Below, piece by piece: positions 53,583 to 63,614 of a stretch of 64,000 nt of DNA. The notes beneath the pieces are model-generated. The model did not search any database and had not been told where the DNA came from. It worked only from the letters and a program-made list of their open reading frames with translations. Positions within the stretch are counted from its first letter, which is position 1. Each line of letters starts with the position of its first letter. Position numbers and translations under genes: made by a program. This stretch comes from Pseudomonas sp. 6D_7.1_Bac1 (GTDB lineage: Bacteria; Pseudomonadota; Gammaproteobacteria; Pseudomonadales; Pseudomonadaceae): positions 85,421 to 149,420 of the forward strand of contig NZ_JANLNW010000011.1 of NCBI RefSeq assembly GCF_025465945.1, written 5' to 3'.

Positions 53583-55040
53583 CTATTTGAAGCCTGAGCC
53601 GAGATTTCCCTCACGCGCCAAAAACCGCCCTGCACGCCGCCCGTTCGCCTGACCCTCGACATAACTGCGCACACCATTGACCCACACGCCGTCGATGCCT
53701 TCAGCCGAACGCTGCGGATCGTTGAAATCCGCCACATCGCGCACGCGCAACGGGTCGAACAGCACCAGATCCGCCCAATGCCCTTCGCGAATTTCACCAC
53801 GCTCCTTCAGGCCAAAGCGCGCCGCCGACAGCCCGGTCATTTTGTGCACCGCCGTGTGCAGCGGGAACAACCCGAGATCCCGACTGAAGTGCCCGAGCAC
53901 CCGTGGAAACGCGCCCCACAAACGCGGATGAGGAAACGGGTCTTCCGGCAAACCGTCGGAGCCGATCATCGATAACGGGTGAGCGAGAATACGCCGCACA
54001 TCGGCTTCGTCCATGCCGTAATACACCGCACCGGCCGGTTGCAGACGACGGGCCGCGTCCAGCAGCGGCACGCCCCACTCGGCGGCAATATCCATCAGGT
54101 CGCGGCCGCCCGTTTCAGGGTGTGGCGTCGACCAGGTGATGGTGATGCGAAACGCGTCCGTCACCTGCTTGAGGTCCAGGGTCGAGGAACTCGCCGCATA
54201 GGGATAACAGTCACAGCCCACCGGGTGGGTTTTCGCTGCGTGTTCGAGGGACGCCAATAGCTGTGGGCTGCGCCCCCAGTTGCCGGCGCCAGCGCATTTG
54301 AGATGAGAAATGATCACCGGACTTTTCGCGTGTCGAGCGATCTGGAATGCCTCGTCCATGGCCTCCAGCACCGGTTCGAACTCACTGCGCAAATGGGTGG
54401 TGTAGACCGCACCGAAGGCCGTCAACTCTTCGGCCAATTGCTGCACCTCATCCGTCTCGGCCGAGAAGGCGCTGGCATAGGCCAGCCCTGTGGATAACCC
54501 CAACGCACCGGCCTCCAGACTCTCGCGCAGTTGTTCGCGCATCGCCGCGATTTCGCTGGATGTGGCAGTGCGAAACAGGTCGTCCAGGTGGTTGCTGCGC
54601 AACGCCGTATGGCCGACCAATGCCGCCACGTTCAGCGTCGGATTGGCCGCTTCGACGGCCGCGCGGTAATCACTGAAACGCGGATAGACAAAAGCTGCGG
54701 ACGTGCCAAGCAGGTTCATCGGGTCCGGCGGATCACCACGTAAACTGACCGGCGAGGCGCTGATCCCGCAGTTGCCGACGATCACCGTGGTCACGCCCTG
54801 GCTGAGTTTGGGCAGCATCTGCGGCTGGCGGATCACCACCGTGTCGTCGTGGGTGTGCACGTCGATGAAACCCGGCGCGAGCACTCTCCCGGCCGCGTCG
54901 ATTTCCTCATCGGCGCTGGCATCCTGCAAGTCACCGATGCGCTCGATACGCCCGTTCATAATCGCCACGTCGGCGGGATAACCCGGCGTATTGTTGCCGT
55001 CGATGATCACGGCGTTGCGGATCAGCGTGTGGTACTGCAT
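53583..55040 (-). CDS. D-aminoacylase-type amidohydrolase
   Basis: 485 residues from ATG 55040, which has GGGAGACTGAC upstream. Metal site H-T-H-D-D, then G-N-C-G-I-S, H-T-A-L-R, H-L-R-S-E and the Asp motif G-S-D-G-L-P-E-D-P-F-P-H-P-R are those of N-acyl-D-amino-acid deacylases. It releases D-amino acids from their N-acyl forms. A small remnant of another gene lies just upstream (55042-55122), and a LysR gene further upstream on the same strand may be its regulator. Confidence 0.92.
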   Translation of the reverse strand: MQYHTLIRNAVIIDGNNTPGYPADVAIMNGRIERIGDLQDASADEEIDAAGRVLAPGFIDVHTHDDTVVIRQPQMLPKLSQGVTTVIVGNCGISASPVSLRGDPPDPMNLLGTSAAFVYPRFSDYRAAVEAANPTLNVAALVGHTALRSNHLDDLFRTATSSEIAAMREQLRESLEAGALGLSTGLAYASAFSAETDEVQQLAEELTAFGAVYTTHLRSEFEPVLEAMDEAFQIARHAKSPVIISHLKCAGAGNWGRSPQLLASLEHAAKTHPVGCDCYPYAASSSTLDLKQVTDAFRITITWSTPHPETGGRDLMDIAAEWGVPLLDAARRLQPAGAVYYGMDEADVRRILAHPLSMIGSDGLPEDPFPHPRLWGAFPRVLGHFSRDLGLFPLHTAVHKMTGLSAARFGLKERGEIREGHWADLVLFDPLRVRDVADFNDPQRSAEGIDGVWVNGVRSYVEGQANGRRAGRFLAREGNLGSGFK

Positions 55041-55041
55041 G

Positions 55042-55122
55042 TCAGTCTCCCAGCGGCAGATGGTCATCGCCGCCACGGTAGTCGTCGAGGGCGAGTTTGA
55101 TCCGCCGCAGACGTTCTTGAAA
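55042..55122 (-). pseudogene. Possible C-terminal remnant of an unidentified gene
   Basis: Read on the minus strand the gap between the LysR and D-aminoacylase genes encodes Q-E-R-L-R-R-I-K-L-A-L-D-D-Y-R-G-G-D-D and a stop. It has the codon character of a protein end, but no start or family is recognisable. It may be a deletion scar. Confidence 0.3.
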
Positions 55123-55124
55123 GA

Positions 55125-56036
55125 TCAGCCTTCGAACACTTCGCTCGCGTAACCGGCCAACTTGCCCTGGATGAAGTCCAGGAAGCACTGAATGCGCAAG
55201 GCCAGTTGCGAGTTGCGGTAGTACACCGCGTTGATCGGCTGGCGATAACCGCTGTTGGCCTGCGCCAGCAGCACCTTCAGCCGTCCGGCCTTGATGTCGT
55301 CGATGGTCATGAAATGCGACAGGCAGGCAATGCCCTGCCCCTCCAGCGCCAGATGACGCAGGGTTTCACCACTGGAAGCGCTGAGGCTCGGCTGAATCTG
55401 CCAGCGATCGCCGTGTACATGGCGCAACGGCCAGTGGTTGAGGCTTTCGGTCTGGGTGAAGCCCAGCAGCGAGTGGTCGGCCAGCTCGGCAACGCGGGTC
55501 GGCGTGCCGTGTTTTTCCAGGTACGCGGGGCTGGCGAGGATGTGCAGCGGGCTGCATCCCAGCGAGCGCGCGTGCAGGGTCGAGTCCGCCAACGGCCCGA
55601 TGCGGATCGCGATGTCGGTGCTTTGTTCCAGCAGGTCGATGATCAGGTCGTTGCTGTTGAGCTCCAGTTGGATGTCCGGGTACAGACGGCGGAACTCATC
55701 GATGTACGGCACGATAGCGTGCAGCATGAACGGCGACGCCGCGTTGATCCGCAGCCGTCCGGAAGGTGTTTTATGACGCGAGGACAGGCGCTCTTCGAGC
55801 TCGTCCATCTGGTCGAGAATCAGCTTGGCCTGTTCGAAGAAGTACTTGCCCTCCTCGGTCAGGTCCATGCGCCGTGTGGTGCGGTTGATCAGCGTGGTGT
55901 CGAGCTTGGCCTCCAGACGCGACAGCGTGCGGCTGACCGCCGAGGGCGTTTGCCCGACCTGTTCAGCCGCCGCAGAAATCGAACCGCACTCGATCACGCA
56001 GACGAAAATCTGCAACTCATCGGATCTGGCTTTCAC
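55125..56036 (-). CDS. LysR-type regulator
   Basis: 303 residues from GTG 56036, which has GGAAGG six bases upstream; the longer frame lacks such a site. The helix-turn-helix starts L-Q-I-F-V-C-V-I-E-C-G-S-I-S-A-A-A and includes T-P-S-A-V-S-R-T-L-S-R-L-E. The effector domain follows. It lies in the same direction as and upstream of the D-aminoacylase gene (84-bp gap). Regulation of that gene is plausible; no divergent target is immediately adjacent (MdaB-like gene is on the same strand upstream). Confidence 0.92.
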   Translation of the reverse strand: MKARSDELQIFVCVIECGSISAAAEQVGQTPSAVSRTLSRLEAKLDTTLINRTTRRMDLTEEGKYFFEQAKLILDQMDELEERLSSRHKTPSGRLRINAASPFMLHAIVPYIDEFRRLYPDIQLELNSNDLIIDLLEQSTDIAIRIGPLADSTLHARSLGCSPLHILASPAYLEKHGTPTRVAELADHSLLGFTQTESLNHWPLRHVHGDRWQIQPSLSASSGETLRHLALEGQGIACLSHFMTIDDIKAGRLKVLLAQANSGYRQPINAVYYRNSQLALRIQCFLDFIQGKLAGYASEVFEG

Positions 56037-56175
56037 GTGTGTCCTTCCTATCGAATGCACCTGATGGCAGGAGTCAGGCATTCCTTGTGGCGAGCGGGCT
56101 TGCCCCCTCGCCATAGGTTAAAACGCGCCGCTGCTCAGGTGTTCGATAGTAACTGGATGCGGGGCATCACGCAGG

Positions 56176-56766
56176 TTATGCCGGCAAGTTGAAGACCTGC
56201 TTGAGATGCTGCTCGTAGCGCACGATGTCTCCTTCAATGTTCGGCCGCTTCATCACGTCGACACACAGGAAGGTCGGCAGACCGCTCATGCCAAGGAAGG
56301 TATTGGCCTTGTGGAACGGGAAGTACACCGCGTCCACGCCCTTGGCTTCGAAGAAGTCGGTCGGGTCGTCGAAGGCTTGCTGCGGGGCGTTCCAGGTCAG
56401 CGACAACATGTACTGTTTGCCCTGCAACAGACCGCCGCTGCCGTATTTCTGCGAAGCATCGGAACGGGTCCGGCCGTCGCTGGCGTAGAGGCTGCCGTGG
56501 CCTTCGGTGAAGACTTCGTCGATGTACTTTTTCACGGTCCATGGCGCACCCATCCACCAGCCCGGCATCTGGTAAATGATCACATCGGCCCAGAGGTACT
56601 TGGCGACTTCTTCGGCAATGTCGTAGCCCTCGTCGATGTGGGTCACTTTCACGTCGACACCGCCGCGATCCAGCACGCTCAGTGCGGCTTCGTGCAGGGT
56701 GGCGTTGTAGCGACCGTCGGAGTGGGCGAATTGCTTGCCGCCGTTGAGCAACAGTACTTTTTTCAT
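56176..56766 (-). CDS. mdaB: MdaB-like NAD(P)H:quinone reductase
   Basis: 196 residues from ATG 56766 (GAGG ahead). The flavodoxin-like fold opens K-K-V-L-L-L-N-G-G-K, with Y-Q-M-P-G-W-W-M-G-A-P-W-T-V-K-K-Y and L-T-W-N-A-P as the MdaB signatures. It reduces quinones by two electrons with FAD, avoiding semiquinone radicals. An antibiotic-biosynthesis-monooxygenase-type gene (56982) lies divergent; the pair recalls the E. coli mdaB-ygiN arrangement, in which both proteins act on quinols. Confidence 0.9.
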   Translation of the reverse strand: MKKVLLLNGGKQFAHSDGRYNATLHEAALSVLDRGGVDVKVTHIDEGYDIAEEVAKYLWADVIIYQMPGWWMGAPWTVKKYIDEVFTEGHGSLYASDGRTRSDASQKYGSGGLLQGKQYMLSLTWNAPQQAFDDPTDFFEAKGVDAVYFPFHKANTFLGMSGLPTFLCVDVMKRPNIEGDIVRYEQHLKQVFNLPA

Positions 56767-56981
56767 GGGTAGCCTCATCATCAGGGTCCGATCTGCCGCG
56801 CTGTGGATAAGTCGCAGGATCGAGAAGTTTTAAAGTTGATGACGGCAAGGTATCGATGACCCCTCCATTGAATAAGCCCGAAGTCGGCAAATTACATTTG
56901 ACCAAAATGCACGAATCACCAGCTGATTGTTGCCGTAGGATTTTTACAAACCCTGACTGGCCCTGACTTGAGGATTCCTGC

Positions 56982-57296
56982 ATGAGTGAACAACACGGTT
57001 TCATCCTGCACGCCAAAACCCGCCCGGAAAAAGCCGAAGCCTTCGAAGCCCTGTTCCGCGCTTACGTCGAACCCAGTCGTGCCGAACCTGGCTGCATCGA
57101 GTACCACATGCTGCGCGACCAGCAGGATCCGACGCTGTTTATTTTCTATGAGATCTGGCAATCCCTGGCGCATCTGGACGTGCACTCGAACCTGCCGCAC
57201 ATGCAGCAGTTTTTCGACAAGCGCATGGATTACCTGGAACGCGACTTCGATATCCACCGCATCGACATGCTCAGCCCGTCTTCAGCTAACCGCTGA
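56982..57296 (+). CDS. ABM-domain (YgiN-like) monooxygenase-type protein
   Basis: 104 residues of the dimeric alpha/beta ABM fold: H-A-K-T-R-P-E-K-A-E-A-F, E-P-G-C-I-E-Y, F-Y-E-I-W, then H-L-D-V-H-S-N-L-P-H. It lies divergent from the MdaB-like gene (about 215 bases apart), as quinol monooxygenases related to YgiN often do. The gene ends overlap the TSUP gene on the other strand by 11 bases. Confidence 0.9.
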   Translation: MSEQHGFILHAKTRPEKAEAFEALFRAYVEPSRAEPGCIEYHMLRDQQDPTLFIFYEIWQSLAHLDVHSNLPHMQQFFDKRMDYLERDFDIHRIDMLSPSSANR

Positions 57297-58050
57297 TCAG
57301 CAGATGGCCACCGAGCAATCCAACGCCAACGAAGAACACTCGCTTGAACAGCACGGCGCTGATCCGCTCTCGTAGCCATTGCCCCAGCAGCATGCCGAGC
57401 AACGCCGGGATCAGCGCCAGCAGCGACGCACTCAGCTCACCACCACCCAGCGCACCGCGCCACATCAGGCCGGCGGCCAGCGCCAGGGTCGACGCGGTGA
57501 ATGACAGACCCAGCGCCTGCACCAGTTGATCCTTGTTCAACCCCAACGCTTGCAGATAGGGCACCGCCGGAATCATAAAGACCCCGGTGGCCGAGGTGAT
57601 GATGCCGGTCAGCACGCCACAGAGCGGGGCGAGCCAGCGTTCGGTTGTGCTGCCAACCCGCAAGGTCGGCAGCAACAATCCGCTCAAGGCATAGAGCAAC
57701 AGAACCGCGCCGAGCCCCCGCACCACCCATTGCCCGCCGTCGATCCCCAGCCACAACGTGCCTGCGCCGGTGCCGATGACGATCGCCAACAACATCGGCC
57801 ACAGCCGTTTGACCAATGGACGCAAGTGCCCACCGAAGACCAGTTGCCAGACGTTGGTTAGCGTCGCCGGAATGATCAGCAGCGCCGCAGCCTGAGTCGG
57901 AGCCATAGCCAGACCAAGCAGGCCCATGGCAACGGTCGGCAATCCCATGCCGATCACCCCTTTGATCATGCCGGCCATCAGAAAGGTGACAACCACCAAC
58001 AAAGACAAGGCCAGCCCGAGGTTTTGATAGAACGCGAGAAGTGTATTCAT
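57286..58050 (-). CDS. TSUP-family (sulfite/sulfonate exporter-like) permease
   Basis: 255 residues from ATG 58050, with about eight hydrophobic helices. G-M-I-K-G-V-I-G-M-G-L-P and the second-half G-V-L-T-G-I-I-T-S-A-T-G-V are the repeated family motifs. These proteins move small sulfur compounds or organic anions. It is divergent from a LysR gene (58138), the likely regulator, with an 87-bp gap. Confidence 0.92.
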   Translation of the reverse strand: MNTLLAFYQNLGLALSLLVVVTFLMAGMIKGVIGMGLPTVAMGLLGLAMAPTQAAALLIIPATLTNVWQLVFGGHLRPLVKRLWPMLLAIVIGTGAGTLWLGIDGGQWVVRGLGAVLLLYALSGLLLPTLRVGSTTERWLAPLCGVLTGIITSATGVFMIPAVPYLQALGLNKDQLVQALGLSFTASTLALAAGLMWRGALGGGELSASLLALIPALLGMLLGQWLRERISAVLFKRVFFVGVGLLGGHLLISG

Positions 58051-58137
58051 GGCGTTATCCTGAGCGTTCCGAGCGCCCGTGAAAATCTGCCATATACTGA
58101 GCCTGCCTCTTGTTTTGACAGAGTCTTGGACCCCCCC

Positions 58138-59031
58138 ATGCACTTCGACCTGATCGACCTCAAGCTTTACCTGAACATCCTCGACGCCGGCAACATCACT
58201 GCCGGCGCGGTCAGCAGCCATCTGTCACTGGCGGCGGCGAGTGCGCGCATCCGTGCGATGGAGGCTTCGCTGGGCACCGTGTTTTTCGAGCGCGGGCGTC
58301 GCGGCATCAGCCCGACTCCGGCCGGCAAGGCGCTGGCGCAACATGCCCGGGTATTGCTGCAACAGGCCGAACGCCTGCAACAGGATCTGGCGGAATACGC
58401 CAAAGGTGTCAAAGGCCAGGTACGGCTACTGTGCAACACCACGGCGATCAGCGAATACCTGCCCGAGTTGCTGGCGGACTTTCTGTGTGAACACCCCAAC
58501 CTCGACATCGACCTGCAAGAACTGCCGAGCCTGCGCATCACCCATGCCTTGCGCCAGGGGGCGGCCGAGCTCGGTATCGTTTCCGATGCGGTGGACACCC
58601 ACGACCTCCAGACTCAAGCGTTTCGCGATGATCCACTGGTGCTGATCATGCCGAACGATCATCCGTTGGCCGACCATGAACCGCCCGGCTTCAGCGAAAC
58701 CTTGTCTCACGATTACGTCGGGCTGAACGCCAACAGCGCCTTGGCGATCTACCTGGAAGAACAGGCGCTGCACGCCGGGCTGCGCATGCAGATCCGCATT
58801 CGTGCCGATGGCTTTGACGGGGTGATTCGCATGGTGGCCCATGGCGCCGGGCTGGCGATTGTGCCGCTGGCGGCGGTCGAGCGCTGGGCGGGCGGACAAG
58901 CGTTCAAGCGCCTGGTGCTGAACGAGCCATGGGCCCAGCGAAAACTGCTGCTGTGCGCACGCTCATTCGACGCCCTGCCCCGTTACGCCAAAGCCCTGCT
59001 GGAGGCGTTGCAACCCCGGCAGGACAACTAA
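58138..59031 (+). CDS. LysR-type regulator
   Basis: 297 residues starting M-H-F-D-L-I-D-L-K-L-Y-L. The helix-turn-helix contains A-G-A-V-S-S-H-L-S-L-A-A-A-S-A-R-I-R-A-M-E, a slightly atypical recognition helix, then the periplasmic-binding-like effector domain. Divergent from the TSUP permease gene. The frame extends upstream to 58024 but only this start gives a standard LysR N-terminus. Confidence 0.93.
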   Translation: MHFDLIDLKLYLNILDAGNITAGAVSSHLSLAAASARIRAMEASLGTVFFERGRRGISPTPAGKALAQHARVLLQQAERLQQDLAEYAKGVKGQVRLLCNTTAISEYLPELLADFLCEHPNLDIDLQELPSLRITHALRQGAAELGIVSDAVDTHDLQTQAFRDDPLVLIMPNDHPLADHEPPGFSETLSHDYVGLNANSALAIYLEEQALHAGLRMQIRIRADGFDGVIRMVAHGAGLAIVPLAAVERWAGGQAFKRLVLNEPWAQRKLLLCARSFDALPRYAKALLEALQPRQDN

Positions 59032-59035
59032 CACC

Positions 59036-60451
59036 TCAGCTCTGGACTTTCGGCAACGGACTAAGCGCGGCACTGACCTTGGCTTTTCTGAAAAACACCC
59101 CGTAGACCAGCGAGAGGATCAGCAGAAAAGGCACACCAAACACCAGGGTCATTTTGAAGGCTTCGGTGAAGTACGTAGTGATCATCACCGCGCCCATCAG
59201 CACCAGCCCCAACAGCGTGGTGTAGGGAAACAGACGCATGCGAAACGACAGTTTCCGCTCGCCGTGACGCTGGTGATAGCGACGGAAACAGTAGTGCGTG
59301 AGGAAGATCATGAACCAGGTGAAGATCGCGCCGAACATGGAAATCGCCATCATCAAGGTGAAGGAGCTTTCCGGGTACATCACGTTCAGCAGCGTCGCCA
59401 GTGCAATGCCCGAACTCGACAGCAGCAAGGCATTGAGCGGGATGCCAGTCTTGCTCAACGCGCCCATCGCCTTGGGTGCGTAACCGCCACGGGACAAGCT
59501 GAACATCATCCGCGTGGTGATGTAGAGCTGGCTGTTCATTGCCGACAACGCGGCAATCAGAATCACGAAATTCATCACCCCGGTGGCACCCGGAATACCG
59601 ATGGTTTGCATGACCGTGACGAACGGGCTCTGCGCATGACCTGCCTGAACCCACGGCACAATCGCCAACATCAGGGCCAGGGTCAGCAGGTAAAACACCA
59701 CCAGTCGTACGATGGTCGCGCGAAAGGCTTTCTTCACTGCGCGCTCCGGATCCTGCGCTTCACCGGCCGCCACCGCGATCATCTCCACACTCAGGTAGCT
59801 GAAGATCGACACGATGACCGCCACCCACATTCCTTGCAGGCCATTGGGGAAAAACCCGCCATGGCTGGTGTAGTTGTGCACACCGTAATCCGGGTTACCG
59901 GAACCGAATACCACATACACCGCGAGGATGATGAAGCCAACAATCGCGCCGATCTTGATGGTCGAGAACCAGTACTCAAAGGTACCAAAGGTCTTCACGC
60001 TGATGGCATTGAGCACGATCAGAACGCTGGAGAACGAGACGATCCAGATCCATTCGGGCACATTGGCGAACCAGTACTTCATGTACATCGCAACCGCCGT
60101 CACTTCCGTGCCGACCGCCAACACAATCGCCGCCCAATAGGCATAGCGCACCAGAAACCCGGCCAGCGGGCTGACATAAAACTCGGCATACGCGCCGAAC
60201 GAACCCGAGGTCGAGTGGGCCACGGTCATTTCCGCCAGACAGCCCATCAACAGCAGCGTGATGATCGCGCCAATCGCATAGCTGAGCAGCACGCTCGGCC
60301 CGGCATAGCCGATGGCGTAGGCGCTGCCCATGAACAGGCCGGTGCCAATCGCACCGCCAATCGCGATCATGCTCATCTGCCCCGACGTGAGCTGGCGCCT
60401 GAGGCCATGCTCACGGTTGGAAATAGTCTCAAAGCCTGGGGCTTCGCTCAT
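59036..60451 (-). CDS. APC-family amino acid permease
   Basis: 471 residues from ATG 60451 (AGAGGACAG upstream) with 12 helices. The opening G-L-R-R-Q-L-T-S-G-Q-M-S-M-I-A-I-G-G-A-I and G-T-G-L-F is the amino acid transporter signature. It lies downstream of kynU on the same strand, with a REP pair between, so uptake of tryptophan, kynurenine or a related amino acid is plausible but unproven. Confidence 0.93.
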   Translation of the reverse strand: MSEAPGFETISNREHGLRRQLTSGQMSMIAIGGAIGTGLFMGSAYAIGYAGPSVLLSYAIGAIITLLLMGCLAEMTVAHSTSGSFGAYAEFYVSPLAGFLVRYAYWAAIVLAVGTEVTAVAMYMKYWFANVPEWIWIVSFSSVLIVLNAISVKTFGTFEYWFSTIKIGAIVGFIILAVYVVFGSGNPDYGVHNYTSHGGFFPNGLQGMWVAVIVSIFSYLSVEMIAVAAGEAQDPERAVKKAFRATIVRLVVFYLLTLALMLAIVPWVQAGHAQSPFVTVMQTIGIPGATGVMNFVILIAALSAMNSQLYITTRMMFSLSRGGYAPKAMGALSKTGIPLNALLLSSSGIALATLLNVMYPESSFTLMMAISMFGAIFTWFMIFLTHYCFRRYHQRHGERKLSFRMRLFPYTTLLGLVLMGAVMITTYFTEAFKMTLVFGVPFLLILSLVYGVFFRKAKVSAALSPLPKVQS

Positions 60452-60529
60452 GTTATCTGTCCTCTGAATATTGTGTTTTTTAGAGAGCACATCATTTGGA
60501 TAAACCAGGACACACAGTCGAACTGAACC

Positions 60530-60644
60530 CTGTGGCGAGGGAGCTTGCTCCCGCTGGGCTGCGTAGCGGCCCCAAAATTTTCACAGTGAATACCGATTTT
60601 GTGAGTGCTGCGCACTCAAGCGGGAGCAAGCTCCCTCGCCACAG
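60530..60644. repeat. Inverted REP pair
   Basis: CTGTGGCGAGGGAGCTTGCT at 60530-60549 continues CCCGCT and recurs as exact reverse complement at 60619-60644. It lies between kynU and the permease gene and may separate their transcripts. Confidence 0.92.
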
Positions 60645-60656
60645 ACAGTGCTGGAA

Positions 60657-61907
60657 TCAGGTGACGCTGTGGCGAACCTGAAACTGCGCTTGCGACCAGG
60701 TTTTCTGATCGAGAATCTCGCCAAGAATCTGCACCGCATCAAAGACTTCGCTGAAGCGGGTGTACAGCGGCGTGAAACCGAAGCGCATGATCCGCGGCTC
60801 GCGGTAATCACCGATCACGCCTCGGGCGATCAAGGCCTGGATCACCGCGTAGCCTTGCGGGTGCTCGAAGCTGACATGGCTGCCACGCTTGGCGTGTTCG
60901 CGCGGGGTGATCAGTTTCAGATCGTGGGCGGCGCAGCGCTGCTCGACCAACTGGATAAACAGATCGGTCAGTGCCAGGGATTTGCGGCGCAGGCTGGCCA
61001 TGTCGGTCTGGGCGAAAATCTCCAGGCCGCACTCGACCATCGCCAACGAAGTGATCGGTTGAGTGCCGCACAGGTAGCGCGCGATACCGTTGCTCGGCTC
61101 GTAGCCTGAGGCCATGTCGAATTGTCGGGAATGACCGAACCAGCCGGACAGCGGTTGCGTGACCAGATCGCACAACTGCGGCGAAACCCAGACGAAGGCT
61201 TGCGAACCGGGGCCGCCATTGAGGTACTTGTAGGTGCAGCCGATGGCGTAGTCCGCGCCGGCCTGACGCAAATCGACCGGAACCGCACCGGCGGAGTGCG
61301 CCAGGTCCCAGATCGCCAGCGCGCCGCATTCGTGGATCAGCGCAGTCACAGCCTGCATGTCGTGCATGTAGCCGGTCTTGTAATTGACGTGGGTGAGCAT
61401 CACCACGGCGGTGTCCTGGTCAATCGCCTGCGCCAGTTCTTGCGGGCTATCGACCAGACGCAAGCTGTAGCCCTGCTGGAGCAAGTCCATCAGCCCTTCG
61501 GCGATGTACAGGTCGGTCGGAAAGTTGCTGGACTCACTGACGATCACTCGCCGCGTCGGCGCCCGCGTGGCCTGCACGCGCAAGGCCGCGCCGAGCACCT
61601 TGAACAGGTTGATCGAGGTGGTGTCGGTCACCACCACTTCACCCTCACCGGCGCCAATCAGCCCGGCCAGTCGATTGCCCAGACGTTCCGGCAAATCGCG
61701 CCAGCCAGCGCTGTTCCAGCTGCGGATCAAACCATTGCCCCACTCTTCGGCGATCACTGCCGAAGCTCGTTCAAGCGCCGCGATCGGGCGCGCACCGAGG
61801 GAGTTGCCGTCGAGGTAAATCACGCCTTCGGGAAGCGCGAACTGGTTGCGCAGATGAGCCAGGGAGTCCTGTGCATCGAGTGCCAGGCAATCGTTTCTTG
61901 TGATCAT
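60657..61907 (-). CDS. kynU: Kynureninase
   Basis: 416 residues from ATG 61907, with AGGAGCGACA upstream. A PLP fold-type I enzyme with Y-L-D-G-N-S-L-G near the start, [12 protein letters not shown] for the cofactor Asp, and [12 protein letters not shown] for the PLP Lys, all kynureninase-typical. It cleaves kynurenine to anthranilate and alanine in tryptophan degradation. Divergent from an Lrp-type regulator gene at 62094. No kynA or kynB gene is in the window. Confidence 0.95.
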   Translation of the reverse strand: MITRNDCLALDAQDSLAHLRNQFALPEGVIYLDGNSLGARPIAALERASAVIAEEWGNGLIRSWNSAGWRDLPERLGNRLAGLIGAGEGEVVVTDTTSINLFKVLGAALRVQATRAPTRRVIVSESSNFPTDLYIAEGLMDLLQQGYSLRLVDSPQELAQAIDQDTAVVMLTHVNYKTGYMHDMQAVTALIHECGALAIWDLAHSAGAVPVDLRQAGADYAIGCTYKYLNGGPGSQAFVWVSPQLCDLVTQPLSGWFGHSRQFDMASGYEPSNGIARYLCGTQPITSLAMVECGLEIFAQTDMASLRRKSLALTDLFIQLVEQRCAAHDLKLITPREHAKRGSHVSFEHPQGYAVIQALIARGVIGDYREPRIMRFGFTPLYTRFSEVFDAVQILGEILDQKTWSQAQFQVRHSVT

Positions 61908-62093
61908 TGTCGCTCCTGTTCTTGAGATGACATGCCGCCGCTGGATGCGCTGCCTTGGGTATTTTTTCGCCGGCACAATGAGCAAATAATGAACGAAGCT
62001 TTGGAGAATTTTCGTGCAAAGTGGAGGGCCATATAGTAGTTATCTCGAAGATAATTCGAATCCAACTCAAAAAATCGCGGATTTATTCAAGCC

Positions 62094-62567
62094 ATGACTC
62101 TCGACTCGACAGACCTGCGGATCCTGCATTACTTGCAGCAGGACGGGCGTATCAGCAATCAGGAACTGGCGGAGAAAGTCGCGCTGTCGCCGTCGGCATG
62201 TTTGCGACGTTTGCGGCTGTTGGAAAGCGAGGGAATCATCACTGGCTATCGCGCGGTGTTGAACGCCGAACGCTTGGGTATCGAACTGGAAGCCATCGTC
62301 CATGTGTCGTTGCGACAGGACGTCGAGGACTGGCACGAGACGTTTATCGAGAAAGTACAAGCGTGGCCGGAAGTCGCCACCGCGTACGTGATTACCGGGG
62401 CCAGCAACTATGTGCTGCGGGTTCAGGCACGCAACCTGAAACACTTCTCGGATTTCATCGTCAACAAGCTGAACCGCACCGCAGGGGTTACCGATATCCG
62501 CTCGGAAATCGTCCTGCAAAAAATCAAGGAGCGCGACAACCTGCTCGACCTGGTTACCCGCAAATAA
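62094..62567 (+). CDS. kynR: Lrp/AsnC-type regulator of kynurenine genes
   Basis: 157 residues. The helix-turn-helix is D-L-R-I-L-H-Y-L-Q-Q-D-G-R-I-S-N-Q-E-L-A, then S-P-S-A-C-L-R-R-L-R-L-L-E; the effector-binding RAM domain follows. It is divergent from kynU with about 186 bases between, the arrangement known for KynR, which activates kyn genes in Pseudomonas in response to kynurenine. Confidence 0.9.
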   Translation: MTLDSTDLRILHYLQQDGRISNQELAEKVALSPSACLRRLRLLESEGIITGYRAVLNAERLGIELEAIVHVSLRQDVEDWHETFIEKVQAWPEVATAYVITGASNYVLRVQARNLKHFSDFIVNKLNRTAGVTDIRSEIVLQKIKERDNLLDLVTRK

Positions 62568-62600
62568 GCCGTTGCCGATTGCCCCTGAACACCATGCGCC

Positions 62601-63614
62601 TCAAAACCCGCGCATGCGCCGAGCCTCGTTGCGCTGCAAGGTTGTGCTGGGGGATTCGCCGAACAACTTGCGGTACTCGGCGGAAAAACGCCCCATGTGG
62701 GTGAACCCCCAGCCCATGGCAATTTCCGAGATGTTGCGCGCCAGGCCATGCTCAAGAATCTGCTGGCGCACCGCGTTCAACCGGTACTTTTTCAGATAGG
62801 CCATCGGCGACAAGGCGAAGTACTTCCTGAACGCCTCGAACAACTTGAACCGCGACACCCCGGCTGCCGCTTCGATGTCTTCCAGGTGCAGCGCTTCGCG
62901 GGCGTTGTCGTGGATGTACTGCTTGGCCCTGATCAGGTAGTGCGGCAACTTCACGCCCAACACGTCCCGCAGCTCATCGGAGTAATTGTTCGGCTGGGCG
63001 AGGATCAGGCCTTTGATCAATGAGCTTTCGATGTCCCGCGTGAAGACCACCTGCTCAAACAGCGCGCTGCAGCGCTCAAGCTCAGCGATGAAGTACCGCG
63101 CCATGCGCCACCATGAGGCCGACGCGCCGTCTACTGCATCCATCACCGACTCGAAACGCAGCGGCGTATCCAGCGGGCGCTGCAACATCCCTTCAAGGGA
63201 CTCACTCATGGCCGCGCGGGTGATCACCACCTGGATTTTGCGACAGTCACCGGAGATCGCCAGCATCTGGCTTTCATTCGGCGAGATGATCACCCCTTGA
63301 TCGCGATTGGATTTGAGCAGCGTGCCGTTCTTGCTCAGCTCCTGCTCACCGACCAACGGCAGGCTGAGGCTGTAGCTGCTGAAGTGCTCGGCATCTTCGA
63401 TATCGACGGTCACATCGGTGCCGTATTCGATCGTGCCCAGGGTCGTGGCCATCGACTTGAATACATTGGCCGTGTGATGAAAGCGGATCCGCTCGGGCGT
63501 CGCGGTTTCGAGGCGGTGCGGCCCGCAGATACCCGACATCCAGGTCCTCGCCCCCTCAAGGTCATAGCGATCGATACGAATATCGCGAAACTGCGGATCA
63601 GCTTTGCTACTCAT
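62601..63614 (-). CDS. AraC-type regulator (AraC_binding_2-like N-domain)
   Basis: 337 residues from ATG 63614; the frame extends upstream without family features. The N-terminal ~200 residues resemble the effector domain of catabolic regulators for aromatic compounds such as anthranilate. The C-terminus has L-E-D-I-E-A-A-A-G-V-S-R-F-K-L-F-E-A-F and I-S-E-I-A-M-G-W-G-F-T-H-M-G-R-F. Because kynureninase makes anthranilate, an AntR/AndR-like role is attractive but the target operon is outside the window. It is the last gene before the contig end; 63615-63947 holds nothing else I can support. Confidence 0.92.
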   Translation of the reverse strand: MSSKADPQFRDIRIDRYDLEGARTWMSGICGPHRLETATPERIRFHHTANVFKSMATTLGTIEYGTDVTVDIEDAEHFSSYSLSLPLVGEQELSKNGTLLKSNRDQGVIISPNESQMLAISGDCRKIQVVITRAAMSESLEGMLQRPLDTPLRFESVMDAVDGASASWWRMARYFIAELERCSALFEQVVFTRDIESSLIKGLILAQPNNYSDELRDVLGVKLPHYLIRAKQYIHDNAREALHLEDIEAAAGVSRFKLFEAFRKYFALSPMAYLKKYRLNAVRQQILEHGLARNISEIAMGWGFTHMGRFSAEYRKLFGESPSTTLQRNEARRMRGF

